The notes under the pieces were generated by a model, which saw nothing but the letters and a program-made list of their open reading frames with translations, had not been told where the DNA came from and did not search any database. A stretch of DNA of 64,000 bases from the NCBI RefSeq assembly GCF_024609765.1, contig NZ_JANFDG010000001.1, forward strand, positions 62,001-126,000. The letters are read 5' to 3'. This DNA is from Shinella pollutisoli (GTDB lineage Bacteria; Pseudomonadota; Alphaproteobacteria; Rhizobiales; Rhizobiaceae). Positions 20,040-28,625 of this stretch are shown here, in pieces. The position numbers and the translations under genes are program-made. Within the stretch, counting starts at the first letter, position 1; each line of letters opens with the position of its first letter.

Positions 20040-21059
20040 GTGACCCCCATCCCCGCAGACACCGCCGCGCCGCGCTCGCGGACGCAAAAGCAATCGCTCC
20101 CGAGGCAGATCATGGCGATGCCCGCCGGCGCGATCTTCCTCGTCTTCATGGCGCTGCAGATCGCCTGCATCGCCGGCGCCCTCATCTACCCCAACGAATT
20201 CCGCTATCTCTCGCCGCAGAACCTGACGATCCTGATGAAGGCGATCCCCGTGCTCGGCTGCCTGGCGCTCGGCGCCGGCGTCTTGATGATCGCCGGCGAG
20301 TTCGATCTCTCCATCGGCTCCGTCTACACCTTCACGGCCGTGCTGATGGCGAGCCTCGTCAATGCCGGCATGAGCGCCTTCCTCGCGGCCCCGCTCGGCA
20401 TCCTCGCCGGCATCCTGATCGGCCTCCTCAACGGCACGATCACGCTGCGCTTCGGCCTGCCCTCCTTCATCGTCACGCTCGGCGGGCTCCTGTTCTGGCG
20501 CGGCGCGGTGCTGCTCTACAACGGCGCGGTGCAGGTGCGCTTCGATCCGGAACCCGCCTTCTCCGCCCTTTTCTCGGGCACGGTCCTCGGCATCAACGCC
20601 GCCTTCCTCTGGATCATCCTCTTCGTCGTCGGCTTCCATTTCCTGCTGCACGGCCACCGCTTCGGCAACCACGTCTTCGCCACCGGCGGCAACCGGGGGG
20701 CCGCGACCGCGATCGGCATCAACACCGACCGGGTGAAGCTCACCGCCTTCGCGATCGCCGGCGGCATGGCGGCCATGGCCGGGATCCTCGCCACCGCCCG
20801 CGTCGGCAGCGTGCAGCCGGGCCAAGGCGCCGGCCTCGAGCTGCAGGCGATCGCCGCCTGCGTCATCGGCGGACTGTCGCTGCGCGGCGGGCGCGGCTCG
20901 ATCGTCGGCATCTTCCTCGGCGTGCTGCTCATCCACACCATCACCGACGTGCTGCTGCTCCTGCGCGCCCCCGGCTTCTACCTCGACATGTTCATCGCCA
21001 CGCTGATCGTGCTCGCGGCCATCTTCAACCATCTCATCGAACGGCGGGGGATCGCGTGA
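20040..21059 (+). CDS. Sugar ABC transporter permease (RbsC family)
   Basis: 339 residues from a GTG at 20040; an in-frame ATG at 20112 has a better ribosome site (GAGG) and gives 315 residues, so the start is uncertain. It has about 8-10 hydrophobic helices and the family motifs LMIAGEFDLSIGSVY, LNGTITLRFGLPSFIVTLGG and GNRGAATAIGIN. It forms the inner-membrane channel for the preceding binding protein. The stop overlaps the ATPase start as TGATG. Confidence 0.9.
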   Translation: MTPIPADTAAPRSRTQKQSLPRQIMAMPAGAIFLVFMALQIACIAGALIYPNEFRYLSPQNLTILMKAIPVLGCLALGAGVLMIAGEFDLSIGSVYTFTAVLMASLVNAGMSAFLAAPLGILAGILIGLLNGTITLRFGLPSFIVTLGGLLFWRGAVLLYNGAVQVRFDPEPAFSALFSGTVLGINAAFLWIILFVVGFHFLLHGHRFGNHVFATGGNRGAATAIGINTDRVKLTAFAIAGGMAAMAGILATARVGSVQPGQGAGLELQAIAACVIGGLSLRGGRGSIVGIFLGVLLIHTITDVLLLLRAPGFYLDMFIATLIVLAAIFNHLIERRGIA

Positions 21060-21790
21060 TGGCGCCGCTTCTCGAACTGCACAACGTCTCCAAGAGCTTC
21101 GGCGCCCTCACCGCCCTGCGCGACCTCAGCTTCCATATCGGCGAGGGCGAGGTGGTGGGCCTGCTCGGCGACAACGGCGCCGGCAAGTCGACGACCGTCA
21201 ACCTGATCTCCGGCATCCACAAGCCGACGCAAGGCCACCTCAGCATCGACGGCCGCAAGACCACCTTCACTTGCCGCTCGGATTCCGCCGAGGCCGGCAT
21301 CGAGACGATCTACCAGCACACTGCGCTGGTCGATTCCCTCTCCATCACCCGCAACATCTTCATGGGGCGGGAGCTGACGGACGCCTTCGGGTTCCTGCGC
21401 CAGCGCGAGATGCGCGAGATCGCCATGGAGGTGCTGCAGAACGCCGTGCACATCTCCGGCATCGACTCACCCGACACGCTGGTCGGCAACCTCTCCGGCG
21501 GGCAGAAGCAGGCGGTCGCCATCGCCCGCGCCGTCTATTTCAAGAAGCGCATCCTGCTGCTCGACGAGCCGACCTCGGCGCTGTCCGTGCGCGAGACGGA
21601 GGCGCTCTTGAACCAGGTGCTCAAGCTCAAGGCGGAGAACGTCTCCAGCGTGCTGGTGACGCACAATCTCTACCACGCCTACCAGGTCTGCGACCGGTTC
21701 GTGATCATGAGCCACGGCACCAAGGTCTTCGACGTCGACAAGGCCGACACGACGATCAGCCAGCTCACCGAATATGTCGTGCTGACGTGA
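21059..21790 (+). CDS. Sugar ABC transporter ATP-binding protein (single domain)
   Basis: 243 residues with Walker A GDNGAGKST, Q-loop near IYQH, signature LSGGQKQAVAIARA, Walker B ILLLDEPTSAL and the switch histidine in VTHNLYHA. Most RbsA-type sugar ATPases have two tandem cassettes, but this one has a single domain, so it should dimerise. It is co-translated with the permease through a one-base overlap. Confidence 0.92.
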   Translation: MAPLLELHNVSKSFGALTALRDLSFHIGEGEVVGLLGDNGAGKSTTVNLISGIHKPTQGHLSIDGRKTTFTCRSDSAEAGIETIYQHTALVDSLSITRNIFMGRELTDAFGFLRQREMREIAMEVLQNAVHISGIDSPDTLVGNLSGGQKQAVAIARAVYFKKRILLLDEPTSALSVRETEALLNQVLKLKAENVSSVLVTHNLYHAYQVCDRFVIMSHGTKVFDVDKADTTISQLTEYVVLT

Positions 21791-21815
21791 CCCATTCCAG
21801 AAAGAGGCAAATACC

Positions 21816-22658
21816 GTGACCATTTCCGTGACAACCCGCCAGGTCGTCGGGCCGCAGGACGCCGCAAGGCGCGACACCCAGGGCCTGCGCGACGGCTTCC
21901 TGATCGAGGACCTGTTCCGCCCGGGCGCAATCAACCTCACCTACAGCCATCTCGACCGGATGATCGTCGGCGGCATCGCCCCGGTCTCCGGGACGCTGAT
22001 CATCGACCGCGTCGCCGAGACCGGCACCGACCGCTTCCTCGAACGGCGCGAGGCGGCGATCGTCAATATCGGCGGGCCGGGCACCGTCACCGCCGGCGGC
22101 ACGGACCATCCGCTCGGCTACGAGGAGGCGCTCTATGTCGGCATGGGCGAAGGCGCGCTCGGCTTTTCGAGCGCCGATCCGGCCGAGCCCGCCCTCTTCT
22201 ATCTCCTCAGCGCCCCCGCGCACCGGTCCTGCCCGACCGTGCGCATCACCCGCGACATGGCGAAGAAGGTCCGCACCGGCTCGGCGGAGGAATCGAACGC
22301 CCGCACGATCCAGCAATATGTGCACCCGGAGGTCTGCGAGAGCTGCCAGCTCCTCCTCGGCATCACCATGTTCGAGCCCGGTTCGGTGTGGAACACCATG
22401 CCGGCGCACGTGCATGACCGGCGCATGGAGGTCTATCTCTATTTCGGCATGCAGGAGGCAACGCGGATCTTCCACTTCATGGGCGAGCCGGGCGAGACGC
22501 GCCACCTCGTGCTCAAGAACCACGACGCGGTGCTGTCGCCGGGCTGGTCGATCCATTCCGGCGCCGGCACCGGCCGCTATTCCTTCATCTGGGCGATGGC
22601 CGGCGACAACATGAGCTTCACCGACATGGACAAGGTGCCGATGGACGCGCTCAGATGA
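21816..22658 (+). CDS. kduI: 5-dehydro-4-deoxy-D-glucuronate isomerase (KduI)
   Basis: 280 residues, the standard length. Zinc ligands of the double cupin are in place: H198, H200 and E205 in PAHVHDRRMEVYLYF and H247 in SPGWSIHSG. It converts 5-keto-4-deoxyuronate, made from unsaturated uronates of pectin or other uronic polysaccharides, to 2,5-diketo-3-deoxygluconate. The start is GTG at 21816 with AAAGAGG 8 bases ahead. Its ATGA overlap with kduD shows coupling. Confidence 0.95.
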   Translation: MTISVTTRQVVGPQDAARRDTQGLRDGFLIEDLFRPGAINLTYSHLDRMIVGGIAPVSGTLIIDRVAETGTDRFLERREAAIVNIGGPGTVTAGGTDHPLGYEEALYVGMGEGALGFSSADPAEPALFYLLSAPAHRSCPTVRITRDMAKKVRTGSAEESNARTIQQYVHPEVCESCQLLLGITMFEPGSVWNTMPAHVHDRRMEVYLYFGMQEATRIFHFMGEPGETRHLVLKNHDAVLSPGWSIHSGAGTGRYSFIWAMAGDNMSFTDMDKVPMDALR

Positions 22659-23410
22659 CCCTCTTCGATCTTTCCGGCCGCACGGCCATCGTCACCGGCG
22701 CCAATACCGGCATCGGCCGCGCCATCGCCGTCGGGCTGGCGCAGGCCGGCGCCGACATCGTCGCCGTCGGCCGCTCCGCGATGACGGAGACGGAGGCGGA
22801 GGTGCGCGCGGCCGGCCGCGGCTTCCTCGCCCTTGCCGCCGACCTCTCCGAGGCGGGCGCCGCCGGCGACGTCGTCGCCCGGGCGCTCGCGGCGGGCGCA
22901 AGGCCGGACATCCTCGTCAACAATGCCGGCATCATCCGCCGCGCCGACACGCTGGACTTCACGGAGGATGACTGGGACGCGGTGCTCGACACCGACCTGA
23001 AATCCGTCTTCTTCCTCTGCCAGGCCTTCGCCCGCGCGGCGATCGCCGCCGAACGGCGGGCGAAGATCGTCAACATCGCCTCGCTGCTCTCCTTCCAGGG
23101 CGGCATCCGCGTGCCGTCCTACACGGCCGCCAAGAGCGGCCTTGCCGGCCTGACGAAGCTCATGGCGAACGAGTGGGCGGCCCGCGGCATCAACGTCAAC
23201 GCCATCGCCCCCGGCTATGTCGAGACCAACAACACCGTCGCGCTTCGCGCCGATCCGGAGCGCAACGCCGACATCCTGAAACGCATTCCGGCGGGGCGCT
23301 GGGCGCGGCCGGACGACATGGTCGGCGCCGCGATCTTCCTCGCCGCCCCGGCGTCGGACTACGTGCACGGAACCATCCTGCCGGTCGACGGCGGCTGGCT
23401 CGCCCGCTGA
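22655..23410 (+). CDS. kduD: 2-dehydro-3-deoxy-D-gluconate 5-dehydrogenase (KduD), SDR
   Basis: 251 residues. SDR signatures: TGANTGIGRAI for NAD binding, NNAGIIRR, and the catalytic residues in IASLLSFQGG and YTAAKSGLAG. RRADTLDFTEDDWD is typical of KduD. It reduces 2,5-diketo-3-deoxygluconate to KDG. Start overlaps the kduI stop by 4 bases. KDG kinase and aldolase are not in the window, so the pathway must be finished elsewhere. Confidence 0.92.
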   Translation: MTLFDLSGRTAIVTGANTGIGRAIAVGLAQAGADIVAVGRSAMTETEAEVRAAGRGFLALAADLSEAGAAGDVVARALAAGARPDILVNNAGIIRRADTLDFTEDDWDAVLDTDLKSVFFLCQAFARAAIAAERRAKIVNIASLLSFQGGIRVPSYTAAKSGLAGLTKLMANEWAARGINVNAIAPGYVETNNTVALRADPERNADILKRIPAGRWARPDDMVGAAIFLAAPASDYVHGTILPVDGGWLAR

Positions 23411-23421
23411 AAGGAAACACC

Positions 23422-23751
23422 ATGCAGCCCTTCCACACCCTGCCCGAGGACCTCGTCTGGACGGAGGTTGCGCCCGGCAACCGCCGCGCGGTGCTGAGCC
23501 ACCGTCCGGAAATGATGCTCGTCGCCTTCCGCTTCGAGAAGGGCGCCGTCGGCGCGCTGCATTCGCATCCGCATACGCAGGTGAGCTACGTCGCCGAGGG
23601 CAGCTTCGACGTCACCGTCGACGGCACGACGACCCGCCTCGGCCCCGGCAGCAGCTTCATCGTCGCCCCGGACCTCGTCCACGGCGTCGTCGCGCTGACG
23701 GACGGCCTGCTGGTCGACACCTTCACGCCGCGCCGCGACGATTTCCTGTGA
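23422..23751 (+). CDS. KdgF-like cupin, unsaturated uronate linearising protein
   Basis: 109 residues forming one small cupin with metal ligands H47, H49, Q53 and H87 (ALHSHPHTQVSYV, APDLVHGVV). That arrangement is the one known for KdgF, which speeds conversion of cyclic 4,5-unsaturated uronates to the linear keto form used by KduI. It sits 11 bases after kduD with a good ribosome site (AAAGGAAA). Its presence implies that the imported sugar is an unsaturated uronide. A generic cupin cannot be fully excluded. Confidence 0.82.
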   Translation: MQPFHTLPEDLVWTEVAPGNRRAVLSHRPEMMLVAFRFEKGAVGALHSHPHTQVSYVAEGSFDVTVDGTTTRLGPGSSFIVAPDLVHGVVALTDGLLVDTFTPRRDDFL

Positions 23752-23760
23752 GGTCGCCGC

Positions 23761-24228
23761 CTATTTCTTTCCACGTTTGTAGGTGAACGGCCAGACCGGG
23801 GCGGCGTCCTCGTCCGGCAGCTCGCCCATGGAGGCGGGCACGCAGGCGCCGATCGCCGTCAGCGCGCCGTCCACGCTGCGCTGGAAGGGATGGACGGAGA
23901 CGCCGAGGTCGATGCGGTAGAGCTCGTTCTGCTCCGCATGGCGGGCGAGGAAGACGTCCCCGCCGCCAGCCTGCCGGTCGAGCCTGCCCGTATAGGTGAT
24001 GAACCGGTCGCCGCCGTCGGCATGCTCCTGCAGGTCCCCGGTCTCGGTGTCGATCCAGAACAGAACGGGATTGCCCAGTTCCCTGTCGGCCGCCGATATC
24101 GTCAGCGGCCCCGGCGTTCCGATCTCCTCCGCGACCGCGACGGGCGCGCAGACCAGGGTCGCGGCGTGAAGCGGCGACGCCAGGGCGAGGCCCAGAAACA
24201 TCCCTGTTGCAAAGACGATGCGAGACAT
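23761..24228 (-). CDS. Secreted protein of unknown function
   Basis: 155 residues with a Sec signal peptide (core FATGMFLGLALASPLHAA, cleavage after the HAA). The mature part has no recognisable domain. Two cysteines (in LVCAPVA and IGACVPA) may form a disulfide. The C-terminus is basic (KRGKK). The start has a strong site (GGGGGAG). It converges on the uronate operon, with 9 bases between the two stop codons, and probably has no link to it. Confidence 0.75.
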   Translation of the reverse strand: MSRIVFATGMFLGLALASPLHAATLVCAPVAVAEEIGTPGPLTISAADRELGNPVLFWIDTETGDLQEHADGGDRFITYTGRLDRQAGGGDVFLARHAEQNELYRIDLGVSVHPFQRSVDGALTAIGACVPASMGELPDEDAAPVWPFTYKRGKK

Positions 24229-24311
24229 GCCGGCTCCCCCCAAGCGTTCGCCGCCGCCGGAGAATGCGGCGGCTTCGCGCAGCTTATCAGGAAGCCGTAC
24301 GGCGGCAACGG

Positions 24312-24539
24312 TCAAGCGGCGCCCGCCGGGTCTCCGCCGGGCATGAGCGCCGGATCGACCGCCTGCTTCCGCTCGGTGCGGTCCTCGACGCCGGCCCCGT
24401 CCTTGCGGACCCGCTTGCTTTCGTCGGCCTCCGGATGCGTTCCGTCCGAAACGCTGCCGGGATGCGGATCCTCGACATCGGGATCGGGCGTTTCCGACGG
24501 CGAAAGCCTGCCGGACCTGTCGCTCGGGCGTGAATTCAT
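24312..24539 (-). CDS. Small hydrophilic protein of unknown function
   Basis: 75 residues, highly charged and proline-rich, with no hydrophobic segment, probably disordered. The reason to accept it is the excellent ribosome site (AAAGGAGG) in front of the ATG at 24539. A weak general-stress-like promoter (GGAAC-N16-CATT) lies at 24560-24584 on the minus strand. Similar small acidic/basic proteins are common in rhizobia; the role is unknown. Confidence 0.55.
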   Translation of the reverse strand: MNSRPSDRSGRLSPSETPDPDVEDPHPGSVSDGTHPEADESKRVRKDGAGVEDRTERKQAVDPALMPGGDPAGAA

Positions 24540-24968
24540 GGCGCGTTCCTCCTTTCCGGGCGAATGCGCGCACGGCCGGAATGTTCCCGGCCGGCAGGAC
24601 GGCTATGGCATCGACGGAGGATAGCGGGCGTCCGGAACGCTTCCCCGATCGGCAAGCATGGCGATGGCCGTCGTAACGAGACGAGGAGGCCGGACAGGTG
24701 GATCAGGGTTCGATGATCCCGCACGAGCATGGATCGACGGCGCGACCTCGGACGGCCGGCACGATTGCGGAAGGAACGCCGGACACCCGGCAATCGTAAA
24801 CGTGAAGTAAATCCACTTCGTTAAACTTTATTTAAAGTCAATTCGGTAAGATTTGACTTCGCGACAAAGGTGCGTTTCCGCTGCCGTCAACAATGGCACG
24901 CGTATCCATTCGACATGCGCCGGAGACGTGAGGTTACGTCCCCGGCATAAAGCCAGTACGGAACTTTC
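24540..24968. other. Intergenic region upstream of the GT2 gene
   Basis: 429 bases without a supported gene. It turns markedly AT-rich from about 24790 and contains the CtrA-type box at 24821-24835 and presumably the promoter of the glycosyltransferase. Confidence 0.6.
24821..24835 (-). promoter_or_regulatory. CtrA-type box upstream of the GT2 glycosyltransferase
   Basis: TTAA-N7-TTAA is exact, and on the minus strand it reads as TTAA-ATAAAGT-TTAAC with the full consensus C. It is 134 bases upstream of the glycosyltransferase start, within usual promoter range. Confidence 0.5.
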
Positions 24969-25946
24969 ATGACTGCTTTGCATGAAATCAATACGAATTC
25001 CGACGGCCGTCAACTGGCGGGCATGAGGCCGCCGCGCATCGCCGTCCTGATCCCCTGCTACAACGAGGCAGCCACCATCGCATCGGTCGTGACGGATTTC
25101 CGTCTCACGCTGCCGCAGGCGACGGTCTATGTCTACGACAACAATTCGAAGGACGGCACCGCGGAGATCGCGAGAGAGGCCGGCGCCGTGGTGCGTTCCG
25201 AAACGCGCCAGGGCAAGGGCCACGTGGTGCGGCGCATGTTCGCCGACATCGAGGCCGACGTCTATGTGCTGGTCGACGGGGACGACACCTATTCGGCGCC
25301 GGCGGCGGCCAGGGCGATCGACGGCGTGCTTTCGGACGGCGTGGACTTCGTCAACATCGCCCGGGTCTCGACGGCGGCCGAGGCCTACCGTCCCGGCCAC
25401 CGGCTCGGCAACGCGGTCCTGACGGACATGGTGCGCTTCTTCTTCGGCCGCCAGTCGACCGACATGCTCTCCGGCTACAAGGTCCTGTCGCGCCGCTTCG
25501 TCAAGTCGTTCCCGGCGATGTCCAGCGGCTTCGAGACCGAGACGGAGCTCACCGTCCACGCACTCGAGATGCGCATGCCGATGGCGGAGATCTCCGCGCC
25601 CTACAAGGAGCGTCCGCCGGGATCTGTCAGCAAGCTCAACACCTTCCGCGACGGCTGGCGGATCCTGATGCTCATCGCCCGCCTCATCAAGGACGAACGG
25701 CCGCTGGCCTTCTTCTCGATGATCGGCCTGGCGCTCCTCGTCTGCGCCGTCGGCATATCGGTGCCGGTCTTCGTCACCTATTTCGAGACCGGCCTCGTGC
25801 CGCGGCTTCCGACCGCCGTGCTCTCCGTCGGCCTGGTCGTCACCGGCTGCCTCTCCATCTTCGCCGGCCTGATCCTCGACGTCGTGACCAAGTCGCGCCA
25901 GGAGATGAAGCGCATGGCCTATCTCTCGCTCACGCCGCGGCCGTGA
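24969..25946 (+). CDS. GT2 family glycosyltransferase (dolichol/polyprenyl-phosphate sugar synthase-like)
   Basis: 325 residues. An N-terminal GT-A domain shows IAVLIPCYNEAATIASVV, the nucleotide-binding DNNSKDGT and the metal-binding LVDGDDTY. SGYKVLSRRFVKSFP is typical of the DPM1/YfdH-like branch. Two C-terminal hydrophobic helices (about residues 250-310) anchor it in the inner membrane. It probably transfers a sugar from a nucleotide donor to a lipid phosphate or a glycan. It stands alone, with a CtrA-type box upstream, so it may be tied to cell-cycle control. Confidence 0.85.
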   Translation: MTALHEINTNSDGRQLAGMRPPRIAVLIPCYNEAATIASVVTDFRLTLPQATVYVYDNNSKDGTAEIAREAGAVVRSETRQGKGHVVRRMFADIEADVYVLVDGDDTYSAPAAARAIDGVLSDGVDFVNIARVSTAAEAYRPGHRLGNAVLTDMVRFFFGRQSTDMLSGYKVLSRRFVKSFPAMSSGFETETELTVHALEMRMPMAEISAPYKERPPGSVSKLNTFRDGWRILMLIARLIKDERPLAFFSMIGLALLVCAVGISVPVFVTYFETGLVPRLPTAVLSVGLVVTGCLSIFAGLILDVVTKSRQEMKRMAYLSLTPRP

Positions 25947-25967
25947 GCGGCGGGCGGCCTCGCGCCG

Positions 25968-26417
25968 TCAGCGAACGATGAGCACCGGAACCTTGGCGTT
26001 CTCCGCCACCTCCGCCGCCTGGCTGCCGAGCATGACGCGCGACAGGCCGGTGTGGCCGTGGGACGACATAACGATCAGGGTGCAGCCCTTCTTCTCGGCG
26101 ATCTCCAGCAGGGCCCCGGCAACCAGCCTGCGAGGGACGTGGATCGTCTCGATCGGCACGCCGAGCGCCTCGGCCTTCTCGCGGATCGGCCCCAGGATCC
26201 GTTGCGCGATGAGCGCCTGCGACGTGTCGAAGGCCTCGATTTCGGCTTCGCTCGGCGACCAGAGGTCGAACGCGAAGGCAAACTGCCCGCCGAGCGGCTC
26301 CGTCACCGTCACGGCCGTGACCTTGCTTCCGTGTTTTCTCGCCAGTTCCAGCCCGTGATCGACGCCCGCCTGCGCGGTGGCCGATCCGTCGCTGGAAACA
26401 AGGATACGCTCGTACAT
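25968..26417 (-). CDS. Universal stress protein (UspA family)
   Basis: 149 residues, single Usp domain. The start ILVSSDGSATAQAGVDHGLE and the ATP-binding signature near the end (VMSSHGHTGLSRVMLGSQA with G-x2-G-x9-G-S) are intact, so it is of the nucleotide-binding type. It converges on the glycosyltransferase gene. The start at 26417 has GAGGGG upstream. Confidence 0.9.
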   Translation of the reverse strand: MYERILVSSDGSATAQAGVDHGLELARKHGSKVTAVTVTEPLGGQFAFAFDLWSPSEAEIEAFDTSQALIAQRILGPIREKAEALGVPIETIHVPRRLVAGALLEIAEKKGCTLIVMSSHGHTGLSRVMLGSQAAEVAENAKVPVLIVR

Positions 26418-26592
26418 GATGATGCCCCTCCGCAACGACCGCAGGAGACCATTCCGGCCGGACACGCGCAAGACGCACCTTGTCGCAAGGCGCGACCGCC
26501 ACTTCGCGCGGCAGGGCGATCACGCCCGGCCCTCAGGTCGGGTCGTCGGCCGCCGGCTTTCGGCCGGCCCGAGACCGCCGCGATGCGGCGGA

Positions 26593-28515
26593 TCAAAGGA
26601 TGAAATCGCCCTTGGCGAAGGCGATCGAAGCGTCGAACCTGATTACGAAATCCGCCTTTCCGTCGCCGTTCACGTCGCCATGCACGAACGTGTCGCCGGA
26701 TTTCTTCTCGTAGCGCAGTTCCCCTGCCTTCTTGTGGAACGTCTCGGTGCCGATGAACTTGAAGGCCTGGTTGCCGCCGGACGTCGCATCGGCGTCGATC
26801 GCCTTCAGGTCGATCCTGTCGCCCTGCTTTCGCGAGAAGTCGTAGACCGTGTCGCGGCCGGAGGCGGTCGAATCCTTGACCGACTTGAAGAGGAAGACAT
26901 CCTTTCCGCTGCCGCCGTAAAGCTTGTCGGCTCCCGCACCGCCGTAGAGCCTGTCGTTGCCGGCGTCGCCCTTCAGCAGATCCTTGCCGCTGCCGCCATG
27001 GAGCTTGTCGCTGCCGGCTCCGCCGTAGAGGCGGTCGTTCCCCTTCCCGCCGTCGAGGACATTGGCCGCGGCATTTCCGTACAGCCTGTCGGAGAACGAG
27101 GAGCCGACTAGGTTTTCGATCAAACTGTAGGCATCGCCCTTCGCGTCGCCCGTGTTCAGGCGGGATTTCGCGAGGGATACGATCACGCCGGCCTTGGCGG
27201 TGGCATAGGAAGCCGTGTCCGACCCCGCGCCACCATGGAACCTGTCGGCACCCGCGCCGCCGAGAAAGACGTCGTTGCCGGCATCACCATACAGCTTGTC
27301 GGCGTTCGCCCCGCCATAAAGAAGGTCGTTTCCGGCGCCGGCATGGACGACGTTTCCCTTGCCCTGGGCATAGATCCTGTCGGCGCCGGAAGAACCGAGG
27401 ACGGTGACGTTGCTTGCCGCCACCTTGAAAACCTCGATGTTCCTGAAATTCACAAGGGCGTGGCTGTCGTTCTTGATCGTCACCGTCCTCGTCGCCAGAT
27501 TCAGGACGATGCCGGTGTACCACGATCCCGTTATGAACAGCGTGTCCGCCGCGCCCGCGCCGCCGTCCATGTAATCGGTGTCCAGCGTGGCCGTCTGCTT
27601 CAGGTCGAGAACGAGGGTGTCGTTGCCCGCCCCGCCGTAGAGATAGTCGTTGTCGTAGCCGCCGACGAGCCGATCCCGTCCACTGTTGCCGATCAGGACA
27701 TCGTCGCCGACGTCGCCGGAGATCGTGTGGTCTCCGGTGCCGGCCAGGATCACGTCATTCGCCCCGAGCCCCAGCACGATGGCGTCGTAGGCGTTTCGTC
27801 CGTGGATCGTGTCGTCCATGACGACCTCGACGGCATTCTCGACCGACGGGGCATCGCGATTGATGACATAGGACGTATGCCGCATCGCATCCAGCAAGAT
27901 CGGCGGGACGCCCTGGACCTTGGCCATATCAAGGATCATGTTCTTGACGACCGCTTCTCCCATCAGCCCCATCTGGTCGGGAGAAATCTGTCCGTTCATG
28001 CCCTTCTCGACGACGTCGACGAGGGAGGAAACGCCTTTCTGCAGGGCTTTGTGAAGGCCGTAGGTGGTTATTACATTGGCGGCGAGACTGAAGCCGTTGG
28101 CGGATGCATAGGCCGAAACCAGCGTTTCGAAGCTTGCGCTCAGTTGCTCCGTGACGATATCGGCGGTCGAGCGTTGCAGAAGGTCGACGGGTATCTGGCT
28201 GATGTCGTCGACGACGATCGAGACATATTTTCTCGGGCTCCAGTTATAGGATTCGAACCCCGGCACGGATTCCGAAACATCTTTCTTCGAAAGATGGACG
28301 GCGGCAATGGACACCTCGTAGTAGTCGTAGCCGTTGTTGGGATCGTAGGACCATCCGGAATAATATGGAACCGAGGTTTCGTTCGGATCGAATATCGTCC
28401 CCCAGCGGTATGCGACAACCTTCCCGGCCAGATACAACTTCTCGAAGCTATCAGACTGACGCGACTGGGCCTCGGTCTTGTTGTACGACAGTTCCACCCA
28501 AACCAAGGTCGACAT
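26593..28515 (-). CDS. RTX calcium-binding repeat protein, probable type I secretion substrate
   Basis: 640 residues from the ATG at 28515, which has a strong ribosome site (GGAGGCGG). Residues 1 to about 240 form a domain I do not recognise, without a signal peptide. From about 250 to 560 come several blocks of the nonapeptide GGxGxDxLx, such as YGGAGNDTL and LHGGSGKDLLKGDAGND. The C-terminal 80 residues contain DTVYDFSRKQGDRIDL and end in hydrophobic AFAKGDFIL, typical of type I secretion signals. The GDVNGDGKADF segment is an extra calcium-binding loop. No secretion genes are adjacent. It could be an enzyme, adhesin or bacteriocin-like protein. Confidence 0.85.
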   Translation of the reverse strand: MSTLVWVELSYNKTEAQSRQSDSFEKLYLAGKVVAYRWGTIFDPNETSVPYYSGWSYDPNNGYDYYEVSIAAVHLSKKDVSESVPGFESYNWSPRKYVSIVVDDISQIPVDLLQRSTADIVTEQLSASFETLVSAYASANGFSLAANVITTYGLHKALQKGVSSLVDVVEKGMNGQISPDQMGLMGEAVVKNMILDMAKVQGVPPILLDAMRHTSYVINRDAPSVENAVEVVMDDTIHGRNAYDAIVLGLGANDVILAGTGDHTISGDVGDDVLIGNSGRDRLVGGYDNDYLYGGAGNDTLVLDLKQTATLDTDYMDGGAGAADTLFITGSWYTGIVLNLATRTVTIKNDSHALVNFRNIEVFKVAASNVTVLGSSGADRIYAQGKGNVVHAGAGNDLLYGGANADKLYGDAGNDVFLGGAGADRFHGGAGSDTASYATAKAGVIVSLAKSRLNTGDAKGDAYSLIENLVGSSFSDRLYGNAAANVLDGGKGNDRLYGGAGSDKLHGGSGKDLLKGDAGNDRLYGGAGADKLYGGSGKDVFLFKSVKDSTASGRDTVYDFSRKQGDRIDLKAIDADATSGGNQAFKFIGTETFHKKAGELRYEKKSGDTFVHGDVNGDGKADFVIRFDASIAFAKGDFIL

Positions 28516-28625
28516 ACCGCCTCCGGCATCTGGAAAAATTGTCTCAAGCACATAACAAAATTAAGGGTTGTGCACAATTGCCTGGCGTGCCGTCCGAGCG
28601 GGATACGCCTGGGTGCGGAAGCGGC

